Source: Apostichopus japonicus (Eukaryota; Echinodermata; Holothuroidea; Aspidochirotida; Stichopodidae). From it: a stretch of 64,000 nucleotides of DNA. Made by a program: the position numbers and the translations under genes. Positions 47,528 to 59,388 of this stretch are shown here, piece after piece (position 1 is the stretch's first letter; every line of letters begins with the position of its first letter). The notes under the pieces are model-generated. The model ran no database searches. It had not been told where the DNA came from and was given only the letters and a program-made list of their open reading frames with translations. The stretch spans positions 5,292,501-5,356,500 of the forward strand of contig NC_092576.1 in NCBI RefSeq assembly GCF_037975245.1, in the 5' to 3' direction.

Positions 47528-48798
47528 TCGTCATTGTTTTATTTACCTTCATTTAGAAAGGTCGTCAACATGTGTGATTGTCATCTAATTAAACATTAAG
47601 GTTTCTTTGTGAATCCTTATACAATCACTTATTAAATTTTATATCAAAACAAGATGTTTATTTTCTAATCAGCCAAGTTGTTGTCCAACTGATTAGGGGA
47701 AACGATCGACGGTTTTGTAAATGTTCACTTGCTTTTGTATGCGATTAATACTAATACGAAATGTGTGTGAGGTACACCCTCACCCTCACCCACGCCCCTG
47801 AATGATAGATTATATGATGACATACAAAGAGCAATGAACTCATAGCGTTTTACATTTATTTCCTTGCATTATATTGTATTGTGTTTATGACACTGATGCT
47901 TATTTACTACAGAGGCTTGCGGTAGTAAAAAATAAACTTCATAAGAGAAAGGAAACTAAACGAAACGAAAATATCTTACTTAAGGTTTCTTCTTCGAATG
48001 ATTCAAATAAATTTACATAGGCGACTCTCGTTGCTTTCAGCCTACGGGCATGTAGCTAATGTAAAGAGTGTTGCAGGTATCATAAATGTAGGTGAACGTT
48101 GTAATTCAGGGGGGTGTTTCTTAACCGTGTAGTGAGGAGAGTTAAGGGTTCCAATATAGCAAAAAAAACTTACTTCTCAGCGGGATGTTTTCTGCTATAA
48201 TAGGAGAAATTATTCAGAACCAACTACCATATTTCACAGTTTTGACATGATTACGCTTGACGAGAAACACAATTAGTAATTCTTCGTGTATCTATATGCA
48301 GATCTGTCAATACAGAATTCCCACATTCGTGTTATTGTTTTATAAGTTTTGTATAATCCTATGGGACATTTCGTTCATTACGAATAATTTGTTTCCACAC
48401 CGTTTTTATGAATTACACTTTCCAAATGATTTGAACAGCAAATGATAAATGGTACTTTTGCCAAATAAAACAGCAATATTTGTCAGTGTTAAAAATAAGT
48501 GTAAGCTATGGATGTATGGTTAGCCGAAAAAATACAGCCAATGACTTACAGTTTATATTTGTTATAAAATGATGAAGTACTCACAGCAGGCTTGCACTGT
48601 GAGTACAAGGTCCCGGGTACGCGTACAATACATCGAGATTCAATGAGTTCGAGTATACGATTTTCACGCTAGTGAGTACAACCGCGGTTCAACGAACCTT
48701 TGATTACAAATGCTAGTAATGCAGAAGGGTACAAGAGGACTATAGTACCAAACTCATTACTTAATAGGCTGTTTTATTCCGAGCTGTTGTGATTTCAG
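47528..48798. other. Unique sequence, no gene identified
   Basis: AT-rich. A short ORF at 48257 has no support. The text at 48590-48720 has several GAGTACA motifs and a CTCACAG...CTGTGAG pair. Upstream exons for the coding exon at 48799 might be here, but I could not place one. Confidence 0.5.
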
Positions 48799-49181
48799 TG
48801 ACACTCGCTAGGTGTCATAAACTTGACAAAACAAACCACAAAAAGCTTGGTTATAAACAAAAAAATACGGAAGTTTACCGACATTGGCACCCACAAAACA
48901 ACGACTGCGTTATCTTACACCCATCACGGGATTACAGCCATCGAGACGCTAACCAGCCATCTATTGCGAGCGGAAAGTATCGTGTTATGAGCACAGATGG
49001 CTGCATAAAGATGAGTTTAACGGCCTTGAGGAATATGGTGGACGAAAAATGTCTATATAAGCAATTCCCTTTACAGTTTCCAAAAGGAAGATGCAACATC
49101 CTGCTCGCGTCCAAAACGACTCTTTATTTTGTTATGCATATACGTAAATATATCACGAATGACGCGAACATCGCTGTTTAA
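48799..49181 (+). CDS. Orphan terminal coding exon, unknown function
   Basis: A 127-codon open frame starts at an AG acceptor (TGTGATTTCAG, entered in phase 1) and ends with TAA at 49179. Composition is normal for protein, with balanced charge and several Cys and His. Pieces include RHWHPQNNDCVILHPSRDYS, SIASGKYRVMSTDGCIKMSL and QFPLQFPKGRCNILLASK. There is no ATG near the 5' end, which fits a last exon. GC content is higher than in the flanks. I recognise no domain. It could be the end of a cellular gene or of a transposon. Confidence 0.4.
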
Positions 49182-49950
49182 ATAGCGCTGGACACAGTAT
49201 AAGATTGTCGTAAGATTTCGTAATCTTTCGTGTTATTTCGGGGGGGGGGGTTCGTCTTATTTCGTGCTGTTTAGTGCTTTTGTATGCAGTTTGTCCCTCT
49301 TCGTGCTAGTGTTAGCGTTATATACTTCGTGATATGATTATGGTACTGTCCTTACGTCATTAATGTCATATCTATTGCATTAAGACACGGACAACGAGAG
49401 TAAGTTTACAGTCTGTCAGCATAGGTTTAAGTTGTTGTTTTTCCTTTCAGGTTTTTCAATGACAATTTCGTAAAGGCTAATCTTGCCGTCATGAACACGA
49501 AATGTTGACTATCATGCGACAGTATCTTGACGGTGTGGAAGCTGTAGCATTAATCGCTTCCTTAAGCCAAGAAATCTTGTTTACAAAATAAATTATCGTT
49601 TTATGAACAGGATTTACGATCATACCACGGCAAGCCACATCATTTGTCTTCATTAAAGTTGGGACTACGTTTGTGACATTAACTAAAGAATAAACTTTTA
49701 AACGACTTCTCAAACAGAAATATGGTTTCTACGATCCTGTAAAAGGGCCGGTAGTCAGGCCTGGGCACAGGGGGGGGGGGGGGGGGGGGTGGAGGCGTGT
49801 CCCCATCCCCAGCGCAGACCACCTTGCCCTCATCTGTGCCCCCATCATGCGTACAAACTTGCAAAACGTCATGGGTACAGGACAGTAGTGAGATGCCCTT
49901 CCTTAACCTGCTTGTTACAGACATTGCTTGTAACAATCTGCTGGACAGAC
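49182..49950. other. Gap with long poly-G tract
   Basis: A TCGTAAGATTTCGTAATCTT-like motif with repeated TTTCGT lies at 49200-49300. A G tract of about 20 lies near 49770. No gene is supported. Confidence 0.5.
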
Positions 49951-49954
49951 TCTA

Positions 49955-50725
49955 CTGTGTTATCCCTACACCATGTATCTTGCATTGTTTTTTCTGTGTT
50001 ATCCCTACATCATGTGTCTTGTATAGTCTTTTCTGTGTTATCCCTACACCATGTATCTTGCATTGTCTTTTCTGTGTTATCCCTACACCATGTATCTTGC
50101 ATTGTCTTTTCTGTGTTATCCCTACACCACGTGTCTTGTATAGTCTTTTCTGTGTTATCCCTACACCATGTGTCCTCCAATGTCTTTTCTGTGTTATCCC
50201 TATACCATGTATCTTGCATTGTCTTTTCTGTGTTATCCCTACACCATGTTTCTGTATTGTCTTTTCTGTGTTATCCCTACACCATGTATCTTGCATTGTC
50301 TTTTCTGTGTTATCCCTACACCACGTGTCTTGTATAGTCTTTTCTGTGTTATCCTTACACCATGTGTCTTGTATTGTCTTTTCTGTGTTATCCCTACACC
50401 ATGTATCTTGCATTGTCTTTTCTGTGTTATCCCTACACCATGTATCTTGCATTGTCTTTTCTGTGTTATCCCTACACCATGTTTCTGTATAGTCTTTTCT
50501 GTGTTATCCCTACACCATGTATCTTGCATTGTCTTTTCTGTGTTATCCCTACACCACGTGTCTTGTATAGTCTTTTCTGTGTTATCCTTACACCATGTGT
50601 CTTGTATTGTCTTTTCTATGTTATCCCTACACCATGTTTCTGTATTGTCTTTTCTATATTATCCCTACACCATGTGTCTTGCAATGTCCTTTCTGTGTCA
50701 CCCTACACCTTGTGTCTTGTATTGT
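49955..50725. repeat. 39-bp minisatellite, about 20 units
   Basis: The unit is CTGTGTTATCCCTACACCAT plus GTATCTTGCATTGTCTTTT, with variants GTGTCTTGTATAGTC and a shortened GTTTCTGTATTGTC form. Variants recur in blocks, indicating amplification of multi-unit segments. Since 39 is divisible by three, several frames stay open; none is a gene. The array ends at ATTGTATTTTGGTGTGCAAT, the tail of a retroelement. Confidence 0.95.
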
Positions 50726-50762
50726 ATTTTGGTGTGCAATAAATCAAATCAAATCAAATCCC
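50726..50762 (+). mobile_element. 3' tail of a retroelement with (AAATC)n
   Basis: GTGCAATAAATCAAATCAAATCAAATCC has the short tandem tail expected at the 3' end of a LINE or SINE. The 39-bp minisatellite directly upstream appears to have grown from that element's 3' region. Confidence 0.5.
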
Positions 50763-50871
50763 TCATTTAATTTTTAGTGTCCCCCCAACTGGAAACTGGC
50801 CTGCATGTAAAGTTGATGTCGGTACAAGGTGTTATAATACCCTTAACAAGCTAACCGATATCAAATGTTAC

Positions 50872-50957
50872 AAACTGCATAATAACAAAGCAGGGTTGTG
50901 TTGCATAATAATAAAGCAGGGGTTGTGTTGCATAATAATAAAGCGGGGTTGTGTGTA
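50872..50957. repeat. Three 30-bp tandem units
   Basis: GCATAATAATAAAGCAGGGG followed by TTGTGTT occurs three times with small length changes. Confidence 0.85.
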
Positions 50958-51562
50958 ACTATACGTAAGCGTGGGATTTATATCATTAATTTCTTTTGTT
51001 TCTTTTAAATCTGCTGGGAGTTAAAATATGCTTCTTCAAGTTAGTTATTCCCTAACCAAAACAGCAAGTAGCTTCTCATATGTCAATACGTGGGTGGGTA
51101 TAATTCTCTTCCTCAGCTGGAAGTAAAATGTAAAACATTTTATTACAAAGATTACTTCCTCGGGAATTCAGAGATTCAACGACGTGTTGCCAGACAAAAA
51201 GAAAAAAAATGTTTTATATGCTGCGAAACGATTGCTGAAGCAAAATAAGATGACAATCTTTATAAAACTAGGATATGAATATTCAGGGCGTATAAAGACG
51301 GTTTCTATGACGTCACGAAAATGAATAATTATGAAAGAATGGCAAAAATAAAATGCGGGTGACAGTGAAGAAACTCACCCTGAAAAAAAAATTCTTTGAA
51401 GATCAAAAATATTACACATAGCCTATACAGAATCACTTCCAAATGTGTATGAACATAAACACACCGGTAACTGTATACGTACACACAGATATATATATAT
51501 ATATATATTTATTTATGTGTGTGTGTGTGTACGTACAGTGACCGGTGTGTTTGTGTTTCACG

Positions 51563-51668
51563 GATGGAGTCAGTGTTACGTGGGTGCAGTCAGTGTTCCA
51601 CTGGTGCAGTCAGTGTTACGTCGGTGCAGTCGGTGTTTCACGGGTGCAGTCAGTGTTACGTGGGTGCG
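51563..51668. repeat. 20-bp tandem repeat
   Basis: Five or so copies of GTCAGTGTTACGTGGGTGCA lie downstream of a short TA/GT microsatellite (51488-51530). The ORFs crossing it are artefacts. The stretch 51700-54130 has no supported gene or repeat family. A 105-codon frame at 52891 lacks splice or homology support. Confidence 0.85.
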
Positions 51669-54133
51669 ATCTTTATAAGAAATTCATATCTCATCGAAAC
51701 ATCTCATTTGAAATTTAGTCATAGTTCTGTAGCATTATTTTCCCATAGAATATACATATTTGATTGCTTTTAGCTTCGTTTGCGAACCTTGACTCAACCA
51801 GTAAAGTTTTCTCTTTCTTTTTTTTCATCACTTTTATCTCTATTACATACTAGTCAGCCCCCCCCCCCGCAATAAAAAAGAAACTGAAATTACAAATAGC
51901 AATCATAATATTTTGGATGTAAACGCTTTGATGACTTTTCAAGATTTTTGGTATCAGTAATCACTTTCCTATAAATATATTGTGTTAAAAAAAAACAATT
52001 TTCGATTATAACTAACGTCATTGATAACAATGCAAAAACACACCCTGTTGAGTTAAAAGCGCTTATCGTTATTACTAAAATCATTAAAACCTCCTTAATA
52101 TGATACAATATCGACTTTAAGTTTTGTTCTAAACATTGACGAACAAAAGAAATGCTAGCTTTCTCATTCCATTTTCTTTTTCGGAATTAAGTATTCCTTG
52201 AAAGAATTACTATCAAAACATGAGAATACAGCGTGATATCCATTTCGTACAAATGGTGTCATTTATTGTAAATAGGGCATCACCTATTCCGACTAATAAA
52301 CAAAGACGAACAAGCAACTCTCAGTCATATGAGAATTTGTTTTCTTCTTTTAAAATTCCATTAGCTTGCTTCCTTTTTAAGCAAATGAAAACCAACAACC
52401 ACAAACCATAGCTCAACTGGAGGTTGTGTCATTTACATATTTTGAAAAGTGATCTGAGGTCATTATCTCGTCATTACAATATTGCATTTTGTTCATAAAG
52501 AACGCAAAAATAATGGAAATAACAAGTTGATAATGCAAAGATTGCCAATTACTAATCAACCTGAAAGATCGACCTAATAGCAAAGACTAAATTTCTTTTT
52601 TTTAAATCTATTTATAAATTTCCGGTGTGAATTATTTATATATTGCTGATATCAGTGATATGTGTTTTAGGTTCTGTGTGTGTGTAAACGCACTTGTAAA
52701 GTTTCCGGACTGAGGAATTCAACAAAGGAATAAGAAGTCCACAAACGTCATTTGAAAAGAATCACCACGTCCTCAGAAGAATTCTTTTGTTCAGGGATAT
52801 TGTTACGGTTAGGGTACGTGGACTTGAACACACACAAAAACAAAACAAAACAATGGTGTCCTCAGTCTGAATGTAAAGACACACCTCTCGTTGTGTAGCG
52901 TGTGTGAACGGAATACGCGACAAGGCTTGACATGTTCGTGGTCAGAATATACAGCATCTGTACATCATGCAACATCTGTCGTCTGGAAAAGGACTATATT
53001 GAAACACACAAACGAGTTACTGGATATGCCTGACGACACGAGTGGTGGGGTCATAGTGGGGCAGGGTGGGCGGGAGGGGGTATATTATTGTGGTATTATG
53101 GTATTAAACATTCTTACTTTATGCTTTATGGTGCCTTTAAGACTGCACGTGTCTTTTAGTACCGGTATGTGTCTTACTGACTCAACCACGTATTACAAGA
53201 ACGAGTGAAAGCTCTGCACGTAAGTACCCCGAGTACAATAAAGTAGGGTAAGTTTCGAGTACAGAGGACTATTCTAGAGCACGAGATTGAACTCAATACA
53301 TTTATGTTCTCTATCTACTAATGATGACCTAAGGATGTAACAAACTAGAGCGCCCCCTTAACAAGTTACCAACATAATGAAAAGAGGTGTCAAAATGGAT
53401 ACATGAACGGAAGCACATTCTTGTCACCACTTTAAAGACTTTGAGAAGACAATGTAATGGATATGTATGACCCTCATACTTCCTAAAGAAATTTAACAGA
53501 TCGATCGGTTTAAGCTTTATACGTCTTAAAATGTAAAACTGACCCTTATGGGACTTCCATTACTACTTTCAAGGCGTGTGTCTTTTTGTAGTTCACTTGA
53601 ATTCCCTCTGGCGACAATTTACATATATATCTGTTTTTCAAATTTTCAAGCCTTTGGGAAAAACATCTTTCAATTTGAGACCATAAAAGGATTTTTATAA
53701 TCTTACGAAACTCTTAATTGTTTTTCTCTTTAGTTCTTAATTTTTTTTATCTCGGCGTCGTTGGGGTCCTCTCATGGAGGTTCAATGAACACGGAACTAG
53801 TTAATAGCTGGTTTGCTTAGAGCAGGAAGAAATACATTACTAAAAGAATATACTATATTTTGTTAATGGAGAAAGGTCAAGTGAAAGAAGTGGGATGGAG
53901 GGAGGGAACTGCTAAAACATCAACAGTGACTTTAAATTAAATTTCTTTATTCTTTAGTATACATTATACTGTTGCAATCCCTTTTCAATTTTGACCTCTT
54001 TATTACAAGGAACCATGAATAAAACTTTCTTTTTCAATATTTCGTTGATCGATAGCGGGACGCATATGATAACATCTATACCGACTACGAACATGTCAAA
54101 AGAAATGTTTGACATGAAGGAAATGTACAGAAC

Positions 54134-54500
54134 GCTGTGGCCGAGTGGTTAAGGCTGTGGACTTGTGATCTAAGGATAACAAGTTCGAGTCTTGGTCAAA
54201 TTATTGTGTTATTTCCTTGGGCAAGGCACTTTATCTCCATTGCCTCTCTTCGCCCAGGTGTATAAATGGGGACTTGCGAGGTAACTTGTAAATATAGTTG
54301 CGTGCGCCGGTTTGTGGCTGCACCCCATGGGAAGTCCCTCGGGGGACACGTAAATGCGGTGCTCTGTAAGGGTTGTGTGAATTGTGCACACTGGTGAATA
54401 GGTGTGACAAGTTACCAATGACCAGGGGTTAGTGTTGTAAAGTTGCAATGTGAGGAGACCTTGGCCTCAAACAAGACTGTAAACCTTACTTTAAATTGCT
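54134..54500 (+). mobile_element. tRNA-derived SINE
   Basis: The head GCTGTGGCCGAGTGGTTAAG matches Ser/Leu-type tRNA. Box A is TGGCCGAGTGG (54138-54148) and box B is AGTTCGAGTCT (54182-54192). The body has GGGCAAGGCACTTTATCTCC...CCCAGGTGTATAAATGGG, a core I recall from deuterostome SINEs. It fades into AT-rich text before a TA repeat. RNA polymerase III would drive it. The tRNA 3' half does not close an acceptor stem, so it is not a tRNA gene. Confidence 0.82.
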
Positions 54501-54542
54501 TTTGTTGTAATGCTTTCCTTTCTTCTTGTAAATTGGAATCAC

Positions 54543-54598
<56 letters not shown>

Positions 54599-54601
<3 letters not shown>

Positions 54602-56386
54602 GTGCGTATCCAGGGGGGGGCTTTGGGGGCGCGCGCCCCCCGGGTAAGGAAAAGAGGAGAGAAAAAAAAGAGAAGAAAAAAGGGAAAAGGAGGGGAAAAA
54701 AGAAAAGGAGGAGAGGAAGAAAGGGAAAAGAAAAAGAAAAAAGAGAGAAAAGGAGGGAGTAGAAGATAGCCAAGACCTCGGGAAGAGAAAGATCCCTATT
54801 ATATACACAGGGTAGCCAGTGACAGATCAAGGATTACGGAAGGGGTGTGCGCCTCACCCTACCCCTTACCCCGACAACTCCATTTTTGACGTTTCCGTTT
54901 TTCCTCTCTCACTAATGTACTTGAACTCGACCGAGTCTTCGGGGAACATAACGCATTTCGGGAAGGGGGCGACCGCCCCCCCCCCGAGCAAATTTTCTTT
55001 ATGACATCGCTAGTAATGTCAAAATAGACAATGCTTAGATGCAACTTACAAGGCCTGGGAAGTGTCATTTCCAGCGATCTGGGAGGCATTTTCGGCCAAA
55101 ATTTTTCTTGTACGCTTCGCGCCAACTCATAGTTTGCCTACAGGCTTCGCCCTCCCTTGGCAATTACTCGCTACACGCCTGTTCGAATTTGTAAAGCAAA
55201 GAGCAGATATAACATCATATCAATGAGCATTGAAATGCATGTTCCACGATGAACAGCCTCAAAAACTGTCAATGTGTGTAGTCAAAGGCGTAGGAGCCAG
55301 ATTTGATTTGGGGGCTTTAATGACTTGCCCGAAAAAAAGCCAAAATTTTTCGCGCGCACAGCGCGCATTCAACATGTCGATGCCAATATCATATAGGCAA
55401 GATCGGTCATTACATTGTATGGCATCGTGTACCGCACGGTCCGTCAAAGTTGCACAGTATACCGCCGGATGCTAATGTAAACAACCAAATGTCTTATGTA
55501 GATGCAGAAAAACCATACAGATCCATTTATGTCAAAACTCTCTTTTACAGTAGTAATGTCGGCCAAGCTTACAACTTTATTTCAATTACCAAGGAGATCA
55601 TTTTAAGCTATTCATTGCTATTTATTTTTCTTTCAGTAGGTGCCCGAAAAAAATGGGAAAACAATTGGGGGGGGGGGGCTGCAGCCCCCGCCTCCTACGG
55701 GACCTTCGCCTATGAGTGAAGTGTTCGGTTTCGATATACCTGATATCGGAAATATCTGCTATTTTTCTGTTCCTTCAACCAAGTTTTGTAAAAGCCATTA
55801 TAAGAGGTTGCAATATTTCTACACCAATAAATTAACTCTGTCGGAATTTTCCAAAATTTCCTCACCAACATTCTTCATCATACTTTCCTCTACTCGTTCA
55901 ATTTTGACCTGCCTGTTAGGGGTTCAAGGAGGTTTTTCTATATTGGTTGTCTATAGATTGAATTTTGTGCAACATTATGGGTATGTTTTTAAGTGATTTT
56001 ATTCTCGAGAAAAGTGAATTTTCAAATTCTCAACAAGTAATGGGCTTAAAACCTTGAAAAGTTGGGCTTTCGGATATTGTGGGCCGTGACGTAGAATAAC
56101 CTACAAAAGCAATGATCCATAGGACATGCAATCAGGTCGAACATGATGTGTGACTGGTGACAATCTTCAAATAGGTTATGGATGGAAAAAACTTTTGGGA
56201 AATACTTGGTTCTCAGGCAAAAGTGTACATCTGGTTGCTCATTTTCAAGCCCGAGAAGTGCCATTTCCGGTGATCTGGGGGGTATCAAAACCAGAAATTT
56301 TCTTGTACGCTCCGCGCCAACTGATGATGGCGCTCCGCTTAGATAGTAATTCGCGCCCCCCGGGTTAGAAAATCCTTGATACGCGC

Positions 56387-56389
<3 letters not shown>
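54599..56389. mobile_element. hAT-like element inserted in a TA repeat
   Basis: The ends CAGGTGCGTATCCAGG and, inverted, CAGGCGCGTATCAAGG match at 14 of 16 bases. TA repeats lie on both sides (54549-54598 and 56390-56452), so an 8-bp duplication TATATATA is consistent but cannot be proven. G-rich text follows the left end and CCCGGGGGGCGCG-like text the right. The interior (1.8 kb) seems to hold further pieces of similar elements (CAGTGACAGATCAAGG at 54820; CTCGCTACACGCCTG near 55167). No transposase was found. Confidence 0.65.
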
Positions 56390-56453
<64 letters not shown>

Positions 56454-56484
56454 GGAGCGGCACGATAAATAAAGCTGTTACTAG

Positions 56485-56547
<63 letters not shown>
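56390..56547. repeat. (TA)n microsatellites around a reversed TA-linked repeat fragment
   Basis: A TA tract (56390-56452), the fragment GGAGCGGCACGATAAATAAA (56456 onward, minus orientation of the family at 61707), and a second TA tract (56488-56547). Confidence 0.85.
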
Positions 56548-56550
<3 letters not shown>

Positions 56551-58500
56551 TGCATATATTTCTTGTTTTGATTGCGAAAGCTTTTCTCAATTAAACCCAC
56601 CTGTCCGAGGTGCATTTAGAATAAGAAACACTGAATCTGCCTCGGAAGTTTTATTTCCGAAATCCATCAGCAAACACATATTGAGACTTTAACTTCAAAC
56701 ATTGTAAAAACTTAGAAACAGCATGTCAACCATTAGTAAGCTTTACTTTTTTCTAAAGCCAATGATTATTTTATTCTTAATTTTTATTTGGCGGGAGGGG
56801 GGGGGGGGTTGAATATTTTTGTCAAGGTTATCTATTTCTTCTTACATTGTAACATTTTTTGGGCAATTATGTATATATTTGGACGAATGCAAGAAATATT
56901 TATAGGGAGCGGAGGTGCGACTTTGCACATTTCGCAAGTGTACTACACATACTGTTCAGTGTTACTCGGCGATACCTAACGTTATGTGGTATAGTGATCA
57001 GGTAGACTAGGCCGACCTTACACAACCGATAGAGTCAACTACAGTATAGTATAACGAGCATACGAAGACAACGTTAGAATAGGTAACCATCGTATTGACC
57101 TGTGTTATACATGAACAGTGTAAATTCAGATTAGTAATACATGGCACTATGATTATCGCCACCACTGACTATAGTTCACCGGTACGTGTCAGAGAACTGG
57201 AAGAATTTTAATGAAAGATTCTTGCTATATCTTGAGGCCTCCGGGGGACAGAAAACTCAACGAAATCTCAAAAGTCTATATTCCTACATGTTATTGGTGA
57301 GGAAAGTCTTTCACTAAACAATACCTTCACATTCGAAACTGCCTGTACGGAAACACTAAGTGATGTGGTCTTTAAGTCTTGAAAAAAGGTCTAACAAGCT
57401 GAGCGCTACCTATCACTGGATAGCTGACAAGTTGGCCTTTCATGGTACCATCAATTTTCCGTATCATGACCATGCAGATTGTTTGCTACGAAGGCCATGC
57501 CGTTTCCTTCACTTGTAAACAAACCTCTTTGCTCAGTCGTAAACAATTTTTGTACGCTGCTCCTGTCAGGGCTAAATTGGTCACAAATTGCCTAAATTTT
57601 CTTGATGTTTGAACCACATGTGCTTCCATTCATGCTCTTAACCTCCAAGCCACACAAAAAAGCAGATCCTGATTGATAACATAGCAAAACAACTGTTCTT
57701 CTGCTTCTTAGTGGCACTTTTCCTAAACGAGAACAACAGGGCGGATTTATATATACGCTAATAGGAGTATGCCACCTGCAACGCGTACTTCTTTTGTCAT
57801 TTCTGCGTTCCATACGAAGTATCTATGCAACGCGTATCGTGTTGATTTGGAGATTTGACGTTATTAACCTTTTTTGTTTTGGCATTCTGATAGAATAATG
57901 CTAACGCTTCGTTGTAGTTTTTAATGGAGATTCTAACTAGGCCTAGAACACAAAAAGACATAGCCTAGTTTACAACAGAATGTTTATTTACTTTTTATGA
58001 CTAAGCATGCGGCAAAGTGTACAGTAGCTATTAGCTTGTATTATCATGAATTCCATAACAATAAGTCATAGTCCATTCAAATTGCTTGGACAATGAAGAG
58101 GCTAATTATATATATAGCTGCAGTAACAAGGCAGTGCTCATAATACCGAGTGGAATTTTCCAAATGTGTTAAGCAGTGAAGTCTTGAAAAGAGTGAATTG
58201 CGTTTGCGTTGAACGGCATAAAGCCATATCATGTGTACGTCTTCATACATACATTGTGCATTCGACTCTAATATTGAACTTGACTTGACCCTTTTTTCTC
58301 GAAAGAGTCGGTGTACAACAGAGACATGCTATGGCTACCAGAGTGGTAAGAACTATACTCCTGCATTAAGAAACAACTTTGAACGTTTTTTCGCCTATAA
58401 TGACTCAAGCAAGTGGGGCGACAAATCGAAGTTACAATGTAGTAACGTAAGGACTAGCTACCGTACTAATGCAGCAATACCATTGACATTTTAGGTATAA
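56548..58500. repeat. Composite gypsy-type repeat, copy C1
   Basis: This aligns almost base for base with 62105 to the window end, offset about 5,560 bp, including GCATATATTTCTTGTTTTGA, CACATACTGTTCAGTGTTAC and GGCCTTTCATGGTACCATCA. A minus-strand frame at 57592-57813 is shared with the other copy (63154-63375; LGKVPLRSRRTVVLLCYQSG), but I do not recognise it. An 87-codon plus frame at 58231 is not intact in the other copy. Confidence 0.9.
57173..57355 (+). pseudogene. Gypsy-type gag fragment, broken copy
   Basis: The text corresponding to ENWKKFNQRFLL in the other copy is recognisable, but a 1-base loss near the GGGGGACAG shifts the frame. It is the same fragment as 62736-62921. Confidence 0.6.
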
Positions 58501-59388
58501 GCCTATTACCAAAATCTCTCAGCATAGCTTTTTAGTAGTACAGTACTACTATTGTAGGCATTGTTTGTATTCATATAGACTAACATTAGGGTTAATGTAA
58601 TTTCAAATTTGGCAAGTGTGGTATGGATATTACATTAGGTGCTTACGTGTCAATAAGATTACTTTGTCATTTGCCTTTTGTATAACAGGAAGAAAATTTC
58701 CATTCGTTTGAGAAATTTTCAAGACTTGAATTTCATTCCTTATTGCAATTTGCATGCTTCATGGTTTATTTGATATTCTATCATAGTTGTGGAATGTTAA
58801 TAGGCTACCTGTTATGCTGTTCAGGAGGGAGCATTTTTAATGCTTTGTAATGTTGTATTTAACAGACCTTGATATGTTTTTATCTACTCGCTTTACTTCT
58901 ATTTCAAAGTTCTTTATCATTTTATTTTGTGTTTTATTCTTATTTTTACTATGTTCTTTAAATGTTTATATGTTTGTAATTTATGTTTTCTTCAATTATA
59001 AATTTTGTTAGAGGGCCTTATTAGGGCCTCATAGCATTTTTTTTTTGCATCTCTAGATGAGTTTACCCTTGAATGGTGAAACTTAAATCTGAATGTGAAT
59101 ACTAAATGTTCACCTCTTCAACTAGATGATGATTGAACAAGAGAATTTGCAAACATGACTGACCAAAAGAAAATATATAACATAATATTGGCTTTCTACA
59201 TTGTAAAATGATTATAGATTCAAGTCATGTTAGAAATGACTTCACTATGATGAAGGAATGTTATGTATGTTGGTACTGTACCTGAACAACTAATTAGCGA
59301 ATTTGGAAAACTTTGGCAACGCTCGATGATGGCACTTTTAATCCTCCTCTGTCCTTGCGTCTTAGAATCAGTGAATACCTTTGAACAT
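58501..59388. other. AT-rich spacer, no gene seen
   Basis: Thymine-rich text at 58860-59050. No supported coding sequence. Confidence 0.6.

Noticed and set aside
46280-47588. Long ORFs on both strands across the tetranucleotide repeat
   Set aside because: A four-base repeat read in triplets yields a four-residue period in all frames. The open frames are a property of the microsatellite, not coding.
49789-50777. Long ORFs across the 39-bp minisatellite
   Set aside because: The unit is divisible by three and lacks stops in several frames. Similar frames are open on both strands.
52891-53208. 105-codon ORF as a gene
   Set aside because: No conserved motif, no splice partner and unremarkable composition. 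Its sequence mixes hydrophobic and low-complexity parts without a domain pattern.
54134-54205. Functional tRNA-Ser/Leu gene
   Set aside because: Boxes A and B are present, but the 3' half does not pair to close the acceptor stem, and a SINE body follows directly.
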